Shown: positions 1 to 7,270 of the stretch, piece after piece
Numbering within the stretch: the stretch's first letter is position 1
Layout of the letters: every line of letters starts with the position of its first letter
From: an uncultured Oscillospiraceae bacterium
GTDB taxonomy: Bacteria > Bacillota > Clostridia > Oscillospirales > Oscillospiraceae
Assembly: GCA_910578735.1 (NCBI GenBank)
Contig: CAJTSQ010000008.1
Coordinates: 12,928-76,927 of the forward strand
Direction: 5' to 3'
Length of the DNA: 64,000 nucleotides
Program-made: the position numbers and the translations under genes
The notes under the pieces: generated by a model
What the model was told of the DNA's origin: nothing
Database searches by the model: none
Seen by the model: only the letters and a program-made list of their open reading frames with translations

Positions 1-1
1 C

Positions 2-472
2 ATCTACGAGGTGCTGGAGATGACGGTGGACGAGGCACTGCCCTTCTTCGAGAACATCCCCAAGATTTACAACCGCCTGAAGACCCTGGAGGAGGTGGGA
101 CTGGGCTATGTAAAGCTGGGCCAGCCCTCCACCGAGCTGTCCGGCGGCGAGGCCCAGCGGGTGAAGCTGGCCACCGAGCTGTCCAAGCGCTCCACCGGCA
201 AGACCATCTATATCCTGGACGAGCCCACCACCGGCCTCCACTCCGCCGACGTCCACAAGCTCATTGAGGTCCTCCAGCGGCTGGTGGAGGGGGGCAACAC
301 CATTGTGGTGATCGAACACAACCTGGACGTGATTAAAACCGCCGACCATATCATCGACCTGGGCCCCGAGGGGGGCGACGGCGGCGGAAACATCGTCTGC
401 ACCGGCACTCCCGAGGAGGTAGCCGCCTGCCCGGGGTCCTATACGGGGCAGTATTTGAAAAAGATGCTGTAA
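2..472 (+). CDS. uvrA: UvrABC excinuclease subunit A, C-terminal part (partial)
   Basis: This is the 3' end of a gene that begins before the window; about 156 residues are visible. It shows the ABC signature [11 protein letters not shown], Walker B with [10 protein letters not shown], the switch histidine in VIEHN, and the usual UvrA ending [10 protein letters not shown] followed by a GTPEEVA segment. UvrA is the damage-recognition ATPase of nucleotide excision repair and acts as a DNA-bound dimer that loads UvrB. The visible end looks intact, finishing at the normal family C-terminus. A repeat element begins about 18 bp after the stop. Confidence 0.97.
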   Translation: MYEVLEMTVDEALPFFENIPKIYNRLKTLEEVGLGYVKLGQPSTELSGGEAQRVKLATELSKRSTGKTIYILDEPTTGLHSADVHKLIEVLQRLVEGGNTIVVIEHNLDVIKTADHIIDLGPEGGDGGGNIVCTGTPEEVAACPGSYTGQYLKKML

Positions 473-490
473 CTTCCGTCTTCCGCAGAA

Positions 491-637
491 AAAGCCCCCC
501 TTGCCAAAGGGGGGAGGGCCGCCGGGCAAAGCCCGGTGGCGGGGGGATTCCAGTGGACAGGAACGTTTTCAATGGAACGGAATCCCCCAGTCACCGCCTG
601 CGGCGGTGCCAGCCCCCTTTAGCAAGGGGGCCTTTGG
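491..637. repeat. Intergenic GC-rich repeat, copy 1
   Basis: Roughly 147 bp bounded by near-complementary ends (AAAGCCCCCCTTGCC... and ...AGCAAGGGGGCCTTT). Inside are subterminal hairpins GCCGGGCAAAGCCCGG and CACCGCCTGCGGCGGTG and paired GGGGGATTCC/GGAATCCCCC blocks around a variable core. Related copies lie at 2161-2303, 24485-24629 and 57176-57412, all intergenic or abutting a gene end. No ORF is carried. The form is that of a small non-autonomous (MITE-like) element. This copy is in the opposite orientation to copies 2 and 3. Confidence 0.8.
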
Positions 638-647
638 ATGCGGACCT

Positions 648-875
648 TCACCCCGTCTGCACCCAACCGGCCAGCCGCGCGCCCAGGCGGAAGCCGTGGG
701 CGAAGGACAGAAAGTTAGAGACTTCCAGCAGATGAAACACGGCGGGCGGCATATCTCCCCCTTTCCAAATGGCCTCTGCCTGTGTATAATAGGCTTGGTA
801 CTCCGGGTCGCTGTCGAAGTCCAGGCCATCCCGGCTGGTTTCCCGGATATAGAGCTCTCTCAGGGTTTCTTCCAT
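648..875 (-). CDS. Small DUF6809-like protein
   Basis: A 75-residue acidic protein without membrane segments, beginning MEETLRELY and ending with FAHGFRLGARL. That ending resembles the F-x-x-GFRLG signature I associate with the DUF6809 family of small Clostridia/phage-associated proteins; the assignment is from memory. A purine-rich GTGGTG site precedes the ATG. The gene is divergent from the XRE regulator at 955, and the 80-bp gap holds a perfect 9-bp inverted repeat, so joint regulation is likely. No function is known to me. Confidence 0.6.
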   Translation of the reverse strand: MEETLRELYIRETSRDGLDFDSDPEYQAYYTQAEAIWKGGDMPPAVFHLLEVSNFLSFAHGFRLGARLAGWVQTG

Positions 876-886
876 GACTACACCAC

Positions 887-934
887 CACGTTATCTAATG
901 ATGGGTTTATTATAACACAAACTTTGATAACGTG
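887..934. promoter_or_regulatory. Inverted repeat between divergent genes (candidate XRE operator)
   Basis: CACGTTATC at 887-895 and GATAACGTG at 926-934 form a perfect 9-bp inverted repeat with a 30-bp AT-rich centre containing a TATAAC hexamer. It lies between the starts of the DUF6809-like gene and the XRE gene. XRE-type repressors commonly bind such sites, so autoregulation is inferred. Confidence 0.45.
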
Positions 935-954
935 TCAAGGGGGATTTCAAAAAA

Positions 955-1167
955 ATGAAAATTGTTTTGCCCAGTTTTGCGGAACGCCTAAAGCCGCTGC
1001 GAAAAGCGAAAAAAGTAACGCAGAAGCAGATGGCAGGGCTGATGGACTGCACAGAGCAGCATTACCAGAAAATCGAGTACGGGCAGATCAACGTCCCCGC
1101 CACAACGGTGATTTTTCTGGCGGACTACTTCGGCGTGACCGCCGACTATCTGTTGGGGCGGGAGTAG
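955..1167 (+). CDS. XRE-family helix-turn-helix regulator
   Basis: A 70-residue, single-domain Cro/CI-type protein. The five-helix HTH spans about residues 8-65, with KKVTQKQMAGLM and the recognition region EQHYQKIEYGQINVP, ending VTADYLLGRE as many XRE domains do. An AGGGGGA site lies before the ATG. It is probably a DNA-binding repressor acting on its own promoter and the divergent neighbour. Its TAG stop is the first three bases of the repeat at 1165, so that insertion may define the gene's 3' end. Confidence 0.85.
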   Translation: MKIVLPSFAERLKPLRKAKKVTQKQMAGLMDCTEQHYQKIEYGQINVPATTVIFLADYFGVTADYLLGRE

Positions 1168-1277
1168 GGACGCTTCACGAAGCGTCCGCCCTTTCCGACA
1201 TGTTTCCGCGTTATATTCCCAACACATCCCCCATTAAATTTCTGCCATCAAGGCGGACGCATCGTGATGCGTCCCTA
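1165..1277. repeat. Nested inverted-repeat element
   Basis: Left arm TAGGGACGC-TTCACGAA-GCGTCCGCC (1165-1190) and right arm GGCGGACGC-ATCGTGAT-GCGTCCCTA (1252-1277) are near-perfect complements. Each arm is itself a hairpin, so the 113 bp can form one long stem or two small ones. There is no ORF. It is the type of miniature palindromic element common in Clostridia. A GTCCCTACAA tail runs into the RBS region of the next gene. Confidence 0.7.
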
Positions 1278-1289
1278 CAAGAGGTGCCT

Positions 1290-1790
1290 ATGGAACTCTA
1301 TGAATTTTTAACCACCACCACCGGGGGCAAGTGCCTGTTTACCATGCTGGTGTCCATGCTCCCCATCATTGAGCTGCGGGGAGGCGTACCCTTCGGCGTG
1401 GCGGTGCTGGGCCTGCCCTCCTACCTGGCCTTTCCGGCGGCGGTGCTGGGGAATTTGATCCCAGCACCCTTTATCATCGTATATATCCGGCGGGTCTTTG
1501 AGCTGATGCGGAAATATCTGCCCAGTCTCAACGGTCTGGTGGACAAGCTGGAGAAGAAGGCCCATCTCAAGGGGAGAAAGGTGCAGAAGTACCAGTATCT
1601 GGGCCTTTGGCTCTTTGTGGCCATCCCCCTGCCGGGGACGGGGGCCTGGACAGGCTCTCTGGCGGCGGCCTTTCTGGGGATGCGGCTGAAAAAGGCCATG
1701 CCCGCCGTAGTGCTGGGGGTGCTCACCGCCGGCTGCATCATGCTGGGGCTGACCCATATGGGGATTAACCTGTTTTCAGGGGCAATCTGA
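1290..1790 (+). CDS. Small multidrug-export family membrane protein (COG2426-like)
   Basis: 166 residues from the ATG preceded by AAGAGGTGCCT; the open frame extends upstream, but that stretch overlaps the XRE gene and the repeat. An N-terminal LVSMLPIIELRGGVPFG segment, the LGNLIPAPF loop, and a later FVAIPLPGTGAWTG re-entrant-like motif followed by a C-terminal hydrophobic helix match the 'small multi-drug export protein' family. About four membrane segments flank a charged central loop (KLEKKAHLKGRKVQKY). Substrate is unknown; the family name reflects historical annotation. Confidence 0.8.
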   Translation: MELYEFLTTTTGGKCLFTMLVSMLPIIELRGGVPFGVAVLGLPSYLAFPAAVLGNLIPAPFIIVYIRRVFELMRKYLPSLNGLVDKLEKKAHLKGRKVQKYQYLGLWLFVAIPLPGTGAWTGSLAAAFLGMRLKKAMPAVVLGVLTAGCIMLGLTHMGINLFSGAI

Positions 1791-1827
1791 CCCTCCGCTG
1801 CATAGAATACCCCGGAGGTGCTGCTGA

Positions 1828-2160
1828 ATGGGTACATTCTGGGATATCCTGCTGGCCGTGATCTGTGTCTGCGGGCTGGCTTTTGTGGGCTGGTGGCTGT
1901 TTGGCCTGCTGCTGCGTCCCCTGCCTGGGCGGGAGGCCAAGGTAATTATCTCCGGCCGGGGAGAGGGGGAGGACCTGGAACAGCAGGTGCGCTCCTTCCT
2001 CTGGCTCCGGGGCCTGGGCCTGCTGCGCTGCCCTGTCGTTATCGCGGATGTGGGACTCACTCCCGCCGGCTGGGAACTGGCCCTGCGCCTCACCGTCCGC
2101 TGGCCCGAGGTGATCCTGTGGCCGGCCAGCGATTTAGGGGACTATATTGCACGGACATAA
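1828..2160 (+). CDS. Hypothetical single-pass membrane protein
   Basis: 110 residues from an ATG preceded by GGAGGTGCTGCTGA. One N-terminal membrane helix (about residues 7-29, LLAVICVCGLAFVGWWLFGLLL) is followed by a soluble part of about 75 residues with a mixed alpha/beta pattern. I do not recognise the family. It sits 37 bp after the membrane-protein gene and directly before repeat copy 2. The overlapping frame at 1818 is rejected because its codon use is poor and it runs into the repeat. Confidence 0.6.
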   Translation: MGTFWDILLAVICVCGLAFVGWWLFGLLLRPLPGREAKVIISGRGEGEDLEQQVRSFLWLRGLGLLRCPVVIADVGLTPAGWELALRLTVRWPEVILWPASDLGDYIART

Positions 2161-2303
2161 AAGGCCCCCTTGTGAAAGGGGGCTGTCGCCGCCGCAGGCG
2201 GTGACTGGGGGATTCCGTTCGATGGAAAACGTTTCTGTCCATCGGAATCCCCCCGCCACTGGGCTTTGCCCGGCGGCCCTCCCCCCTTGACAAGGGGGAC
2301 TTA
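2161..2303. repeat. Intergenic GC-rich repeat, copy 2
   Basis: Same family as 491-637 but inverted. It has AAGGCCCCCTTGTGAAAGGGGGC at the left end, hairpin CACCGCC/GGCGGTG variants, GGGGGATTCCGTTC, then a core that, reverse-complemented, matches the copy 1 core closely (GGAAAACGTTTCTGTCC versus GAAAACGTTCCTGTCC). It ends in CCCGGCGGCCC and CCCCCCTTGACAAGGGGG. It starts at the preceding gene's stop and ends about 30 bp before recD2. Confidence 0.8.
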
Positions 2304-2331
2304 AATAAAGAGGTGAAAGGAGGCGGCGCCC

Positions 2332-4533
2332 ATGTCAGACCAGGAGTTGGAGAAGATTGAGGGCGCCGTCTCCGCTGTTATTTTTCAGAATGAGGAGAAC
2401 GGGTATACCATCCTCAAGCTGGATGTCCATGGGGAGGAGGTCACGGTGGTGGGCCCCATGACCGGGGTTGCGCCAGGGGAGTACCTGTCCATCCGGGGCC
2501 GCTGGACCCGGCACCCCACCTATGGACCCCAAATGAAGGCGGAGGTGGTGGACCGGCGCCTGCCCCAGAGCATGAAGGAGATCTTCCACTACCTCTCCTC
2601 CGGGGCCATCAAGGGGGTGGGCAGGACCACCGCCCGGCTCATTATCGAGGAATTTGGAGAGGACTCCCTCACCGTCATCGAGGAGGACCCGGAGCAGCTG
2701 ACCAAAATCAAGGGCATCACCAAAAAGCGGGCCCGGCAGATCGGCGAGGTCTTCCGCCAGCAGATGGGGACCCGCCGGCTGATGGAGTTCCTGACAGAGC
2801 ACCAGCTCCCTCTGGAGCTGGCCGCCCTCCTCCGCCGGGCCTACGGCGACGTGGCCCTGGAGGTGGTGAAGGCCAACCCCTACCTGCTGGTCAATGAGGA
2901 GTTTGAGGTGGAGTTCTCCCAGGCGGACGCCCTGGCCCTGTCCCTGGGGGTGGGGCAGTCGGACCCCCTGCGGCTGGAGGCGGGGCTGCTCTTTGAGCTG
3001 GCCCACAACAACTACAGCAACGGCCACACCTTCCTCCCCCAGCGCAAGCTGGTGGAGGCCACCAGCGTCCTGCTGGAGGTGTCCGGCGAGCTGCTGGAGG
3101 ACTGCCTGGAGACCCTGATCCGCCGGGGAGAGGCGGACTGCGAGCGGGTGGCGGGCCAGGAGGCGGTATACCTCCCCGCCCTCTATGAGGCCGAGACCTA
3201 CATCGCCCAGCGCATCCTGGAGATGAGCCGGGCGGAGCTGCTGCCCCCCGAGGGGCTGGACAAGCTGGTCCGGCGGATTGAGCGGGAGCAGGGCCTCTCC
3301 TACGCCCCCCAGCAGAGGGAGGCGGTGGAGCTGGCCGCGGGCCGGCAGGTGATGCTCCTCACCGGCGGGCCGGGCACGGGCAAGACCACCTGCCTCCGGG
3401 GGGTGCTGGCCCTCTTTGAGATGATGGGGCTGGACACCGCCCTGGCCGCCCCCACCGGCCGGGCGGCCAAGCGGCTGGGGGAGCTGTGCGATACCGAGGC
3501 CTCCACCATCCACCGCCTGCTGGAGACCGGCTTCGACCCCCGCTCCGGCAGGCTGATCTTCACCCGCAACTCCTACGACCCCCTGAAGGCGGACGCGGTG
3601 ATTGTGGACGAGACCTCCATGGTGGACGTGCCCCTGATGGCCGCCCTGCTGGACGCCCTGGGGGACGACTGCCGCCTGGTGCTGGTGGGAGACCCGGACC
3701 AGCTGCCCTCCGTAGGGCCGGGGAGCCTGTTCGCAGACCTCATCCGCAGCGGAGTGGTGCCCACCGTCCGGCTGACGGAGATCTTCCGCCAGGCCGCCCA
3801 GAGCGCCATTATCCGCAACGCCCACCTCATCAACTGCGGCCAGGTCCCCGACCTGCGGCGCAACGAGGGGGACTTCTTCTGCCTGGCCCGCCGGGACCCG
3901 GAGGCGGTGCTGGACACCGTTGTGGACCTGTGCCGCCGCCGGCTGCCGGAGCGGATGGGCATCCCGGCGGATCAAATTCAGGTGCTGTCCCCCACCCGCC
4001 GCAGGGGGACAGGCACCAAGGCGCTGAACCAGGTCCTTCAGGCCGCCCTCAATCCGCCCCTGGAGGGGAAGGGGGAGCGGCGGTTCGGCGACTGGGTGTT
4101 CCGGGCGGGGGACCGGGTAATGCAGGTGCGCAACAACTACGACATCCTCTGGCGGGAGGAGGGGGGAACCGACTCCGGCATGGGGATGTTCAACGGGGAC
4201 ATCGGAGTGATCCGCTCCATCGAGAAGGAGGTCATCACTGTGGACTTCGACGGCAAAGTGGTGGAGTACTCCCCCGACATGCTGGGGGAGCTGGAGCCCG
4301 CCTTTGCCGTGACGGTACATAAGGCCCAGGGCAGTGAGTACCGGGCCGTCATCCTGGCCGCCCTGGAGGGGGCCCCTATGCTTATGACCCGGGGGGTGCT
4401 GTACACCGCCGTCACTCGGGCCCGGGAGCTGTTCATCGTGGTGGGCGACCCCGCCGCCGTGGCCGGGATGGTCAACAACAACCGGCAAACCAGAAGGTAC
4501 TCCGGATTAAGGGCGAGGCTGACAGAGGAATAA
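2332..4533 (+). CDS. recD2: RecD2-type ATP-dependent DNA helicase
   Basis: 733 residues, normal for RecD2 (about 700-800). The N-terminal OB-like and helix-hairpin-helix part is residues 1-200 (GVGRTTARLIIEEFG). Walker A is GGPGTGKTT (K351), and the Walker B/DEAD-like motif is VIVDETSMVD. A GDPDQLPSVGPG motif III, a UvrD-like C-terminal domain with TVHKAQGSEY and a final ALYTAVTRAREL-type motif VI follow. The enzyme is a 5'-3' superfamily 1B helicase acting without RecBC in Firmicutes, in repair and fork maintenance. Start is ATG after AGGTGAAAGGAGG. Confidence 0.95.
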   Translation: MSDQELEKIEGAVSAVIFQNEENGYTILKLDVHGEEVTVVGPMTGVAPGEYLSIRGRWTRHPTYGPQMKAEVVDRRLPQSMKEIFHYLSSGAIKGVGRTTARLIIEEFGEDSLTVIEEDPEQLTKIKGITKKRARQIGEVFRQQMGTRRLMEFLTEHQLPLELAALLRRAYGDVALEVVKANPYLLVNEEFEVEFSQADALALSLGVGQSDPLRLEAGLLFELAHNNYSNGHTFLPQRKLVEATSVLLEVSGELLEDCLETLIRRGEADCERVAGQEAVYLPALYEAETYIAQRILEMSRAELLPPEGLDKLVRRIEREQGLSYAPQQREAVELAAGRQVMLLTGGPGTGKTTCLRGVLALFEMMGLDTALAAPTGRAAKRLGELCDTEASTIHRLLETGFDPRSGRLIFTRNSYDPLKADAVIVDETSMVDVPLMAALLDALGDDCRLVLVGDPDQLPSVGPGSLFADLIRSGVVPTVRLTEIFRQAAQSAIIRNAHLINCGQVPDLRRNEGDFFCLARRDPEAVLDTVVDLCRRRLPERMGIPADQIQVLSPTRRRGTGTKALNQVLQAALNPPLEGKGERRFGDWVFRAGDRVMQVRNNYDILWREEGGTDSGMGMFNGDIGVIRSIEKEVITVDFDGKVVEYSPDMLGELEPAFAVTVHKAQGSEYRAVILAALEGAPMLMTRGVLYTAVTRARELFIVVGDPAAVAGMVNNNRQTRRYSGLRARLTEE

Positions 4534-4538
4534 AATAA

Positions 4539-4558
4539 GCCCCCTTTGGAAAGGGGGC
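4539..4558 (-). terminator. Hairpin between convergent recD2 and HAD genes
   Basis: GCCCCCTTT-GG-AAAGGGGGC, a 9-bp perfect stem. On the minus strand it is followed by TTATTTTATT, so it should terminate the HAD gene. On the plus strand there is no T-tract. It resembles the end of the repeat family at 491-637 and may be a relic. Confidence 0.6.
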
Positions 4559-4566
4559 CTCAGGGA

Positions 4567-5223
4567 TCATATCCCCAGCCGTTTCGGCAGAGCCGGATCA
4601 TCCCAGCGGGTGATATAGCAGTCAGACAGGGCTTTCAGCTCCTCCTGCATGTCTTCGGCGGCGGAGTCGCAGACTCCGGCCAGCCGGAAGCCGGCCCTCT
4701 TGGCGGTTCGGGCGGCGTAGATGGCATCTTCAAAGACAAAGGTTTCCTCCGGGGTGGCGCCCATACGGCGGGCCGCCTCCAGGTAGACGTCGGGCTGCTT
4801 TTTCCCCACGCCTACCTCTACACAGGAGAGAACGAAGGAAAAATATGTCCGGATGCCCAGGCACTCCAGGCAGGTCTCCACCAGGGGGCCCGCCGTGGCC
4901 GAGGCCACGCACATGGTCACCCCCGCCGCCTGGAGGGCCCGGAGAAATTCCGGTACCCCCGGCTTGAGCCGGACATCCCCGCGGTAGTGCTCCTCCATCA
5001 GCCGGTTGAACTCCACCACGGCCTGGTCTGGGGTGTCGGACAGGCCGAAGGTCTGGGCAAAAAAGGCGGCGGCCTCCCGGGCGGTCATGGGGGAGGCCTG
5101 AATCATGGTGTCCAGCGGGGGAGAGGCCACCCCCCGCTGCTTCAGGTATTCCAGATACAGCTGTTTCCAGTAGGGCATGGAGTCGGCCAGGGTGCCGTCC
5201 AGGTCAAAAATCGCATATTTCAA
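4567..5223 (-). CDS. HAD-superfamily phosphatase (beta-phosphoglucomutase-like)
   Basis: 218 residues with all HAD motifs: I, DLDGTLADS with nucleophile D8; II, CVASATA; III, the Lys of GKKQPDVYLEAA; IV, FEDAIYAARTA. The inserted helical cap (about residues 16-80) is of the subfamily I type shared with phosphoglycolate phosphatase and beta-phosphoglucomutase. Substrate cannot be read from sequence; sugar phosphates are most common. The chosen TTG start has only a weak upstream site but places the DLDGT motif at the usual distance from the N-terminus. Confidence 0.85.
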   Translation of the reverse strand: MKYAIFDLDGTLADSMPYWKQLYLEYLKQRGVASPPLDTMIQASPMTAREAAAFFAQTFGLSDTPDQAVVEFNRLMEEHYRGDVRLKPGVPEFLRALQAAGVTMCVASATAGPLVETCLECLGIRTYFSFVLSCVEVGVGKKQPDVYLEAARRMGATPEETFVFEDAIYAARTAKRAGFRLAGVCDSAAEDMQEELKALSDCYITRWDDPALPKRLGI

Positions 5224-5238
5224 TTTTATCTACCGTCC

Positions 5239-5267
5239 TTGCGTAAAATTGTCAGAGGTATTATAAT
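5239..5267 (+). promoter_or_regulatory. SigA-type promoter for cdd
   Basis: TTGCGT, 17-bp spacer, TATAAT, located 58 bp before the cdd start. TTGCG and a downstream CGCAA (near 5280-5287) form a small inverted repeat that could be a regulator site. Confidence 0.6.
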
Positions 5268-5324
5268 AGAAGCGGAATAAATTCGCAAGAGCTTTGCACA
5301 TAACTTTTATAAGGAGGCGGCGCT

Positions 5325-5720
5325 ATGACCGACCAGGAGCTGGTAAAAAAAGCCTTTGACATGCACCGATTTTCCTATGTGCCCTACTCCCATTTCCCTG
5401 TGGGTGCGGCGATTCTCACGGAGGACGGCCGGGTATTCACCGGCTGCAACGTGGAGAACGCCGCCTACGGCTCCACCATCTGCGCCGAGCGCACCGCCAT
5501 TCTGAAGGCGGTGAGCGAGGGCTGCCGGGAGGGCTGGGCCGCCATCGCCATCGCCGGACAGGGGGAGGACTACTGCTGGCCCTGCGGGGCCTGCCGGCAG
5601 ATGCTCTACGAGTTTGCCCCCGACCTGCGGGTGCTGGCCGCCCGGGGAGACGGGAAATTCATGGCGGTCCCCCTGTCGGAGCTGCTGCCCTACGGCTTTG
5701 GCCCCAAATCTTTAAGCTGA
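5325..5720 (+). CDS. cdd: Cytidine deaminase
   Basis: 131 residues, the length of homotetrameric Firmicutes cytidine deaminases. Catalytic zinc motif C53-A-E55 (TICAERTA) with E55 as proton shuttle, plus PCGACRQ supplying C87 and C90; substrate-binding FTGCNVENAAYG is intact. It hydrolyses cytidine and deoxycytidine to uridine and deoxyuridine in pyrimidine salvage. Strong RBS AAGGAGGCGG. It is transcribed alone from the promoter at 5239. Confidence 0.95.
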   Translation: MTDQELVKKAFDMHRFSYVPYSHFPVGAAILTEDGRVFTGCNVENAAYGSTICAERTAILKAVSEGCREGWAAIAIAGQGEDYCWPCGACRQMLYEFAPDLRVLAARGDGKFMAVPLSELLPYGFGPKSLS

Positions 5721-5797
5721 CAAAAATTTCTTCCGTGTATAAAGGGGAAAAAACCGTGTAAACTACCTTCGGAACCTGTAAAAGGAGGTGGTCTGAC

Positions 5798-6010
5798 ATG
5801 GTTATGGACAAAATTGCCCTGACGCTGCTGATTATCGGCGGCCTGAACTGGGGCAGTGTGGGCCTGTTCCAGTTTGATCTGGTGGCCTTTGCCTGCGGCG
5901 GTTCCGGCAGTATGATCAGCCGTGTTATTTATACGCTGGTGGGCCTGTCCGCCGTGTGGTGTGTCTCCCTGCTGTTCCGAGACAAGGACCCTGTGGAAGA
6001 ACGGCGCTGA
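5798..6010 (+). CDS. DUF378 small membrane protein
   Basis: 70 residues with two membrane helices (about 5-27 and 41-60). The family hallmark GGLNWGSVGLFQFDLVA is present, followed by a SRVIYTLVGLSAVW second helix and a charged tail. DUF378 proteins are widespread small Firmicutes membrane proteins of unknown function. AAAGGAGG lies 9 bp before the ATG at 5798; a second in-frame ATG follows two codons later. A bidirectional terminator follows. Confidence 0.85.
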   Translation: MVMDKIALTLLIIGGLNWGSVGLFQFDLVAFACGGSGSMISRVIYTLVGLSAVWCVSLLFRDKDPVEERR

Positions 6011-6039
6011 CGGCGGGGAACCTGTTCAAACGCAAACAC

Positions 6040-6074
6040 AAAAGCCCGGAGCGGATCAAACGCCCCGGGCTTTT
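6040..6074. terminator. Bidirectional terminator
   Basis: AAAAGCCCGG...CCGGGCTTTT stem with A- and T-tracts on both sides, between the convergent DUF378 gene and the reverse-strand PilZ gene. It separates the housekeeping block from the flagellar island. Confidence 0.85.
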
Positions 6075-6075
6075 G

Positions 6076-6696
6076 CTAATCGCTGTAGGCCTGCTTGGCC
6101 TCCTTGAATACATATCCCCGCAGCTGAAGCTCATACATGGCGGCCAGGTCCACAAACCGGCAGCCGTAGCCCTTGACGGGGCGGCTGTAGCGGTCGGGGC
6201 GGGTCTCGATGCGCAGCACCTCGGCGGTGAGGGGGATGGTGCCGCCGGCGTCGTGAAAGTAGAAGAACACCTGATCTCCGGGCTGGAGGTCCAGGTCGGT
6301 GACCATGTAAATGCCGCCGGCGCTGATGTTGTAGATGGTGGCGGGGGCCTCCAGGGTCTGGTCCGGCGCCTCCAGGGTGACGGTGACCTTGACCGTGGTG
6401 GAGATTTTCACATCCTCCCGGCGCTGGTCCTGGGCCAGCTGTTCCAGAACCTCGCAGCGGAAGGAGCGGTGCTTCCGGTCGTCGGTGACCAGGGGGGAAG
6501 TGAGCCGGCACTTGCAGGTGACCAGGCCCTTGACGGGGTCGTAGAACACGATCTGTGCCGGGTCGGGAGGGGTGTAGTCCCGGGGCGCGGTAATCAGGAG
6601 GCTGTCCATCACGCCGTGGCCGACGGAAGCGGGGATCACCTGATCGTTGGCCGTATCATGGATTTCGGCCTTTCTGCAGTGAGAAAATGCGGACAA
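6076..6696 (-). CDS. PilZ-domain protein (YcgR-like c-di-GMP effector candidate)
   Basis: 206 residues from a TTG start at 6696, chosen because GAGGTGG lies 7 bp before it; upstream in-frame codons lack an RBS and cross the promoter. The N-terminal beta-barrel-like part (1-85) resembles the YcgR domain. The C-terminal PilZ domain has R92-R93-E-D-V-K97 and N123-I-S-A-G-G128. The NxSxxG half is canonical, but the usual RxxxR has Lys at its second position. Family members bind c-di-GMP and brake motility or affect export. It is divergent from flgM at the head of the flagellar island. Confidence 0.8.
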   Translation of the reverse strand: MSAFSHCRKAEIHDTANDQVIPASVGHGVMDSLLITAPRDYTPPDPAQIVFYDPVKGLVTCKCRLTSPLVTDDRKHRSFRCEVLEQLAQDQRREDVKISTTVKVTVTLEAPDQTLEAPATIYNISAGGIYMVTDLDLQPGDQVFFYFHDAGGTIPLTAEVLRIETRPDRYSRPVKGYGCRFVDLAAMYELQLRGYVFKEAKQAYSD

Positions 6697-6762
6697 CTTG
6701 ATTCCACCTCGTTTCTGAAATGCGCGGGACCGGCCCGCAGCTGGAAAAGTATGTCTGACCCT

Positions 6763-6791
6763 ATTATAATAGAAAATCCGCCGGGACGCAA
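6763..6791 (-). promoter_or_regulatory. SigA-type promoter for the PilZ gene
   Basis: On the minus strand TTGCGT (6791-6786), 17-bp spacer, TATAAT (6768-6763), about 60 bp before the TTG start. Confidence 0.6.
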
Positions 6792-6863
6792 CGGTTAAAT
6801 ACGGACAAAGGGCCCGCCGGGCCCATATAGAGGAAATAACGAAAAAATTTTTCCGAGCCATGT

Positions 6864-6890
6864 TATGTTTTGCGGCACTTAGTCCGATAA
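6864..6890 (+). promoter_or_regulatory. Sigma28 (FliA)-like promoter upstream of flgM
   Basis: -10-like TCCGATAA (6883-6890; consensus GCCGATAA) with TATG (inside TTATG) 15 bp upstream in place of TAAA. The same TTATG-N15-nCCGATAR layout recurs at 53124-53151 before yjfB. flgM is a classic class III gene, so FliA control fits. The -35 half is weak against the B. subtilis consensus. Confidence 0.5.
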
Positions 6891-6964
6891 AAGTAATACA
6901 GAGTGTTGAACCATGCTTGTTGACACAAACGCTCCCGGACAGGGGGCTTCAGGAGGGCACTGTT

Positions 6965-7270
6965 ATGTTGATTAGAAGATCGGAGAGATTTCCTTCCGCC
7001 CCTATCGTGACGGGACAGCCCCGGTCCTCGGGAATCCAGCGCGTCCGGACGGCGGAGGCCCATTTTGACCAGATCACATTCTCCGCCCCCGCAGGGCCGG
7101 AGGCCGCCCCCACCTTCCGGGAGCTGGCGGCCAGCCTGTCCCAGCAGGTGCGTACTTACAATACCACAGGAAAGATCCAGGACCTGCACCGCCAGGTGGC
7201 GTCCGGCGAGTACCGCCCCGACGCCCGGGAGACCGCGGCCCGGATGCTGCTGATGTCGGAGGGCGAGTGA
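6965..7270 (+). CDS. flgM: Anti-sigma28 factor FlgM
   Basis: 101 residues from the ATG after CAGGAGGGCAC; the frame is open upstream but without an RBS. It has a disordered, basic N-terminal half and a C-terminal FlgM helix region (FRELAASLSQQVRTYNTTGKI, QVASGEYRPDARETAARML). The YRPDxxxxA pattern is typical of FlgM. It binds and inhibits FliA (34877) until the hook is complete and FlgM is exported. First gene of the flgM-flgN-flgK-flgL transcript; its stop overlaps the flgN start by one base. Confidence 0.85.
   Translation: MLIRRSERFPSAPIVTGQPRSSGIQRVRTAEAHFDQITFSAPAGPEAAPTFRELAASLSQQVRTYNTTGKIQDLHRQVASGEYRPDARETAARMLLMSEGE

Noticed and set aside
501..1289. Long N-terminal extension of the small export protein
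   Set aside because: Passes through a repeat, the antisense of the DUF6809-like gene, the XRE gene and a palindrome; RBS before 1290 fits.
2335..4488. 717-residue reverse ORF opposite recD2
   Set aside because: Translation is rich in His/Gly/Leu/Val/Gln without domains, a typical antisense frame of a GC-rich gene; recD2 has all motifs.
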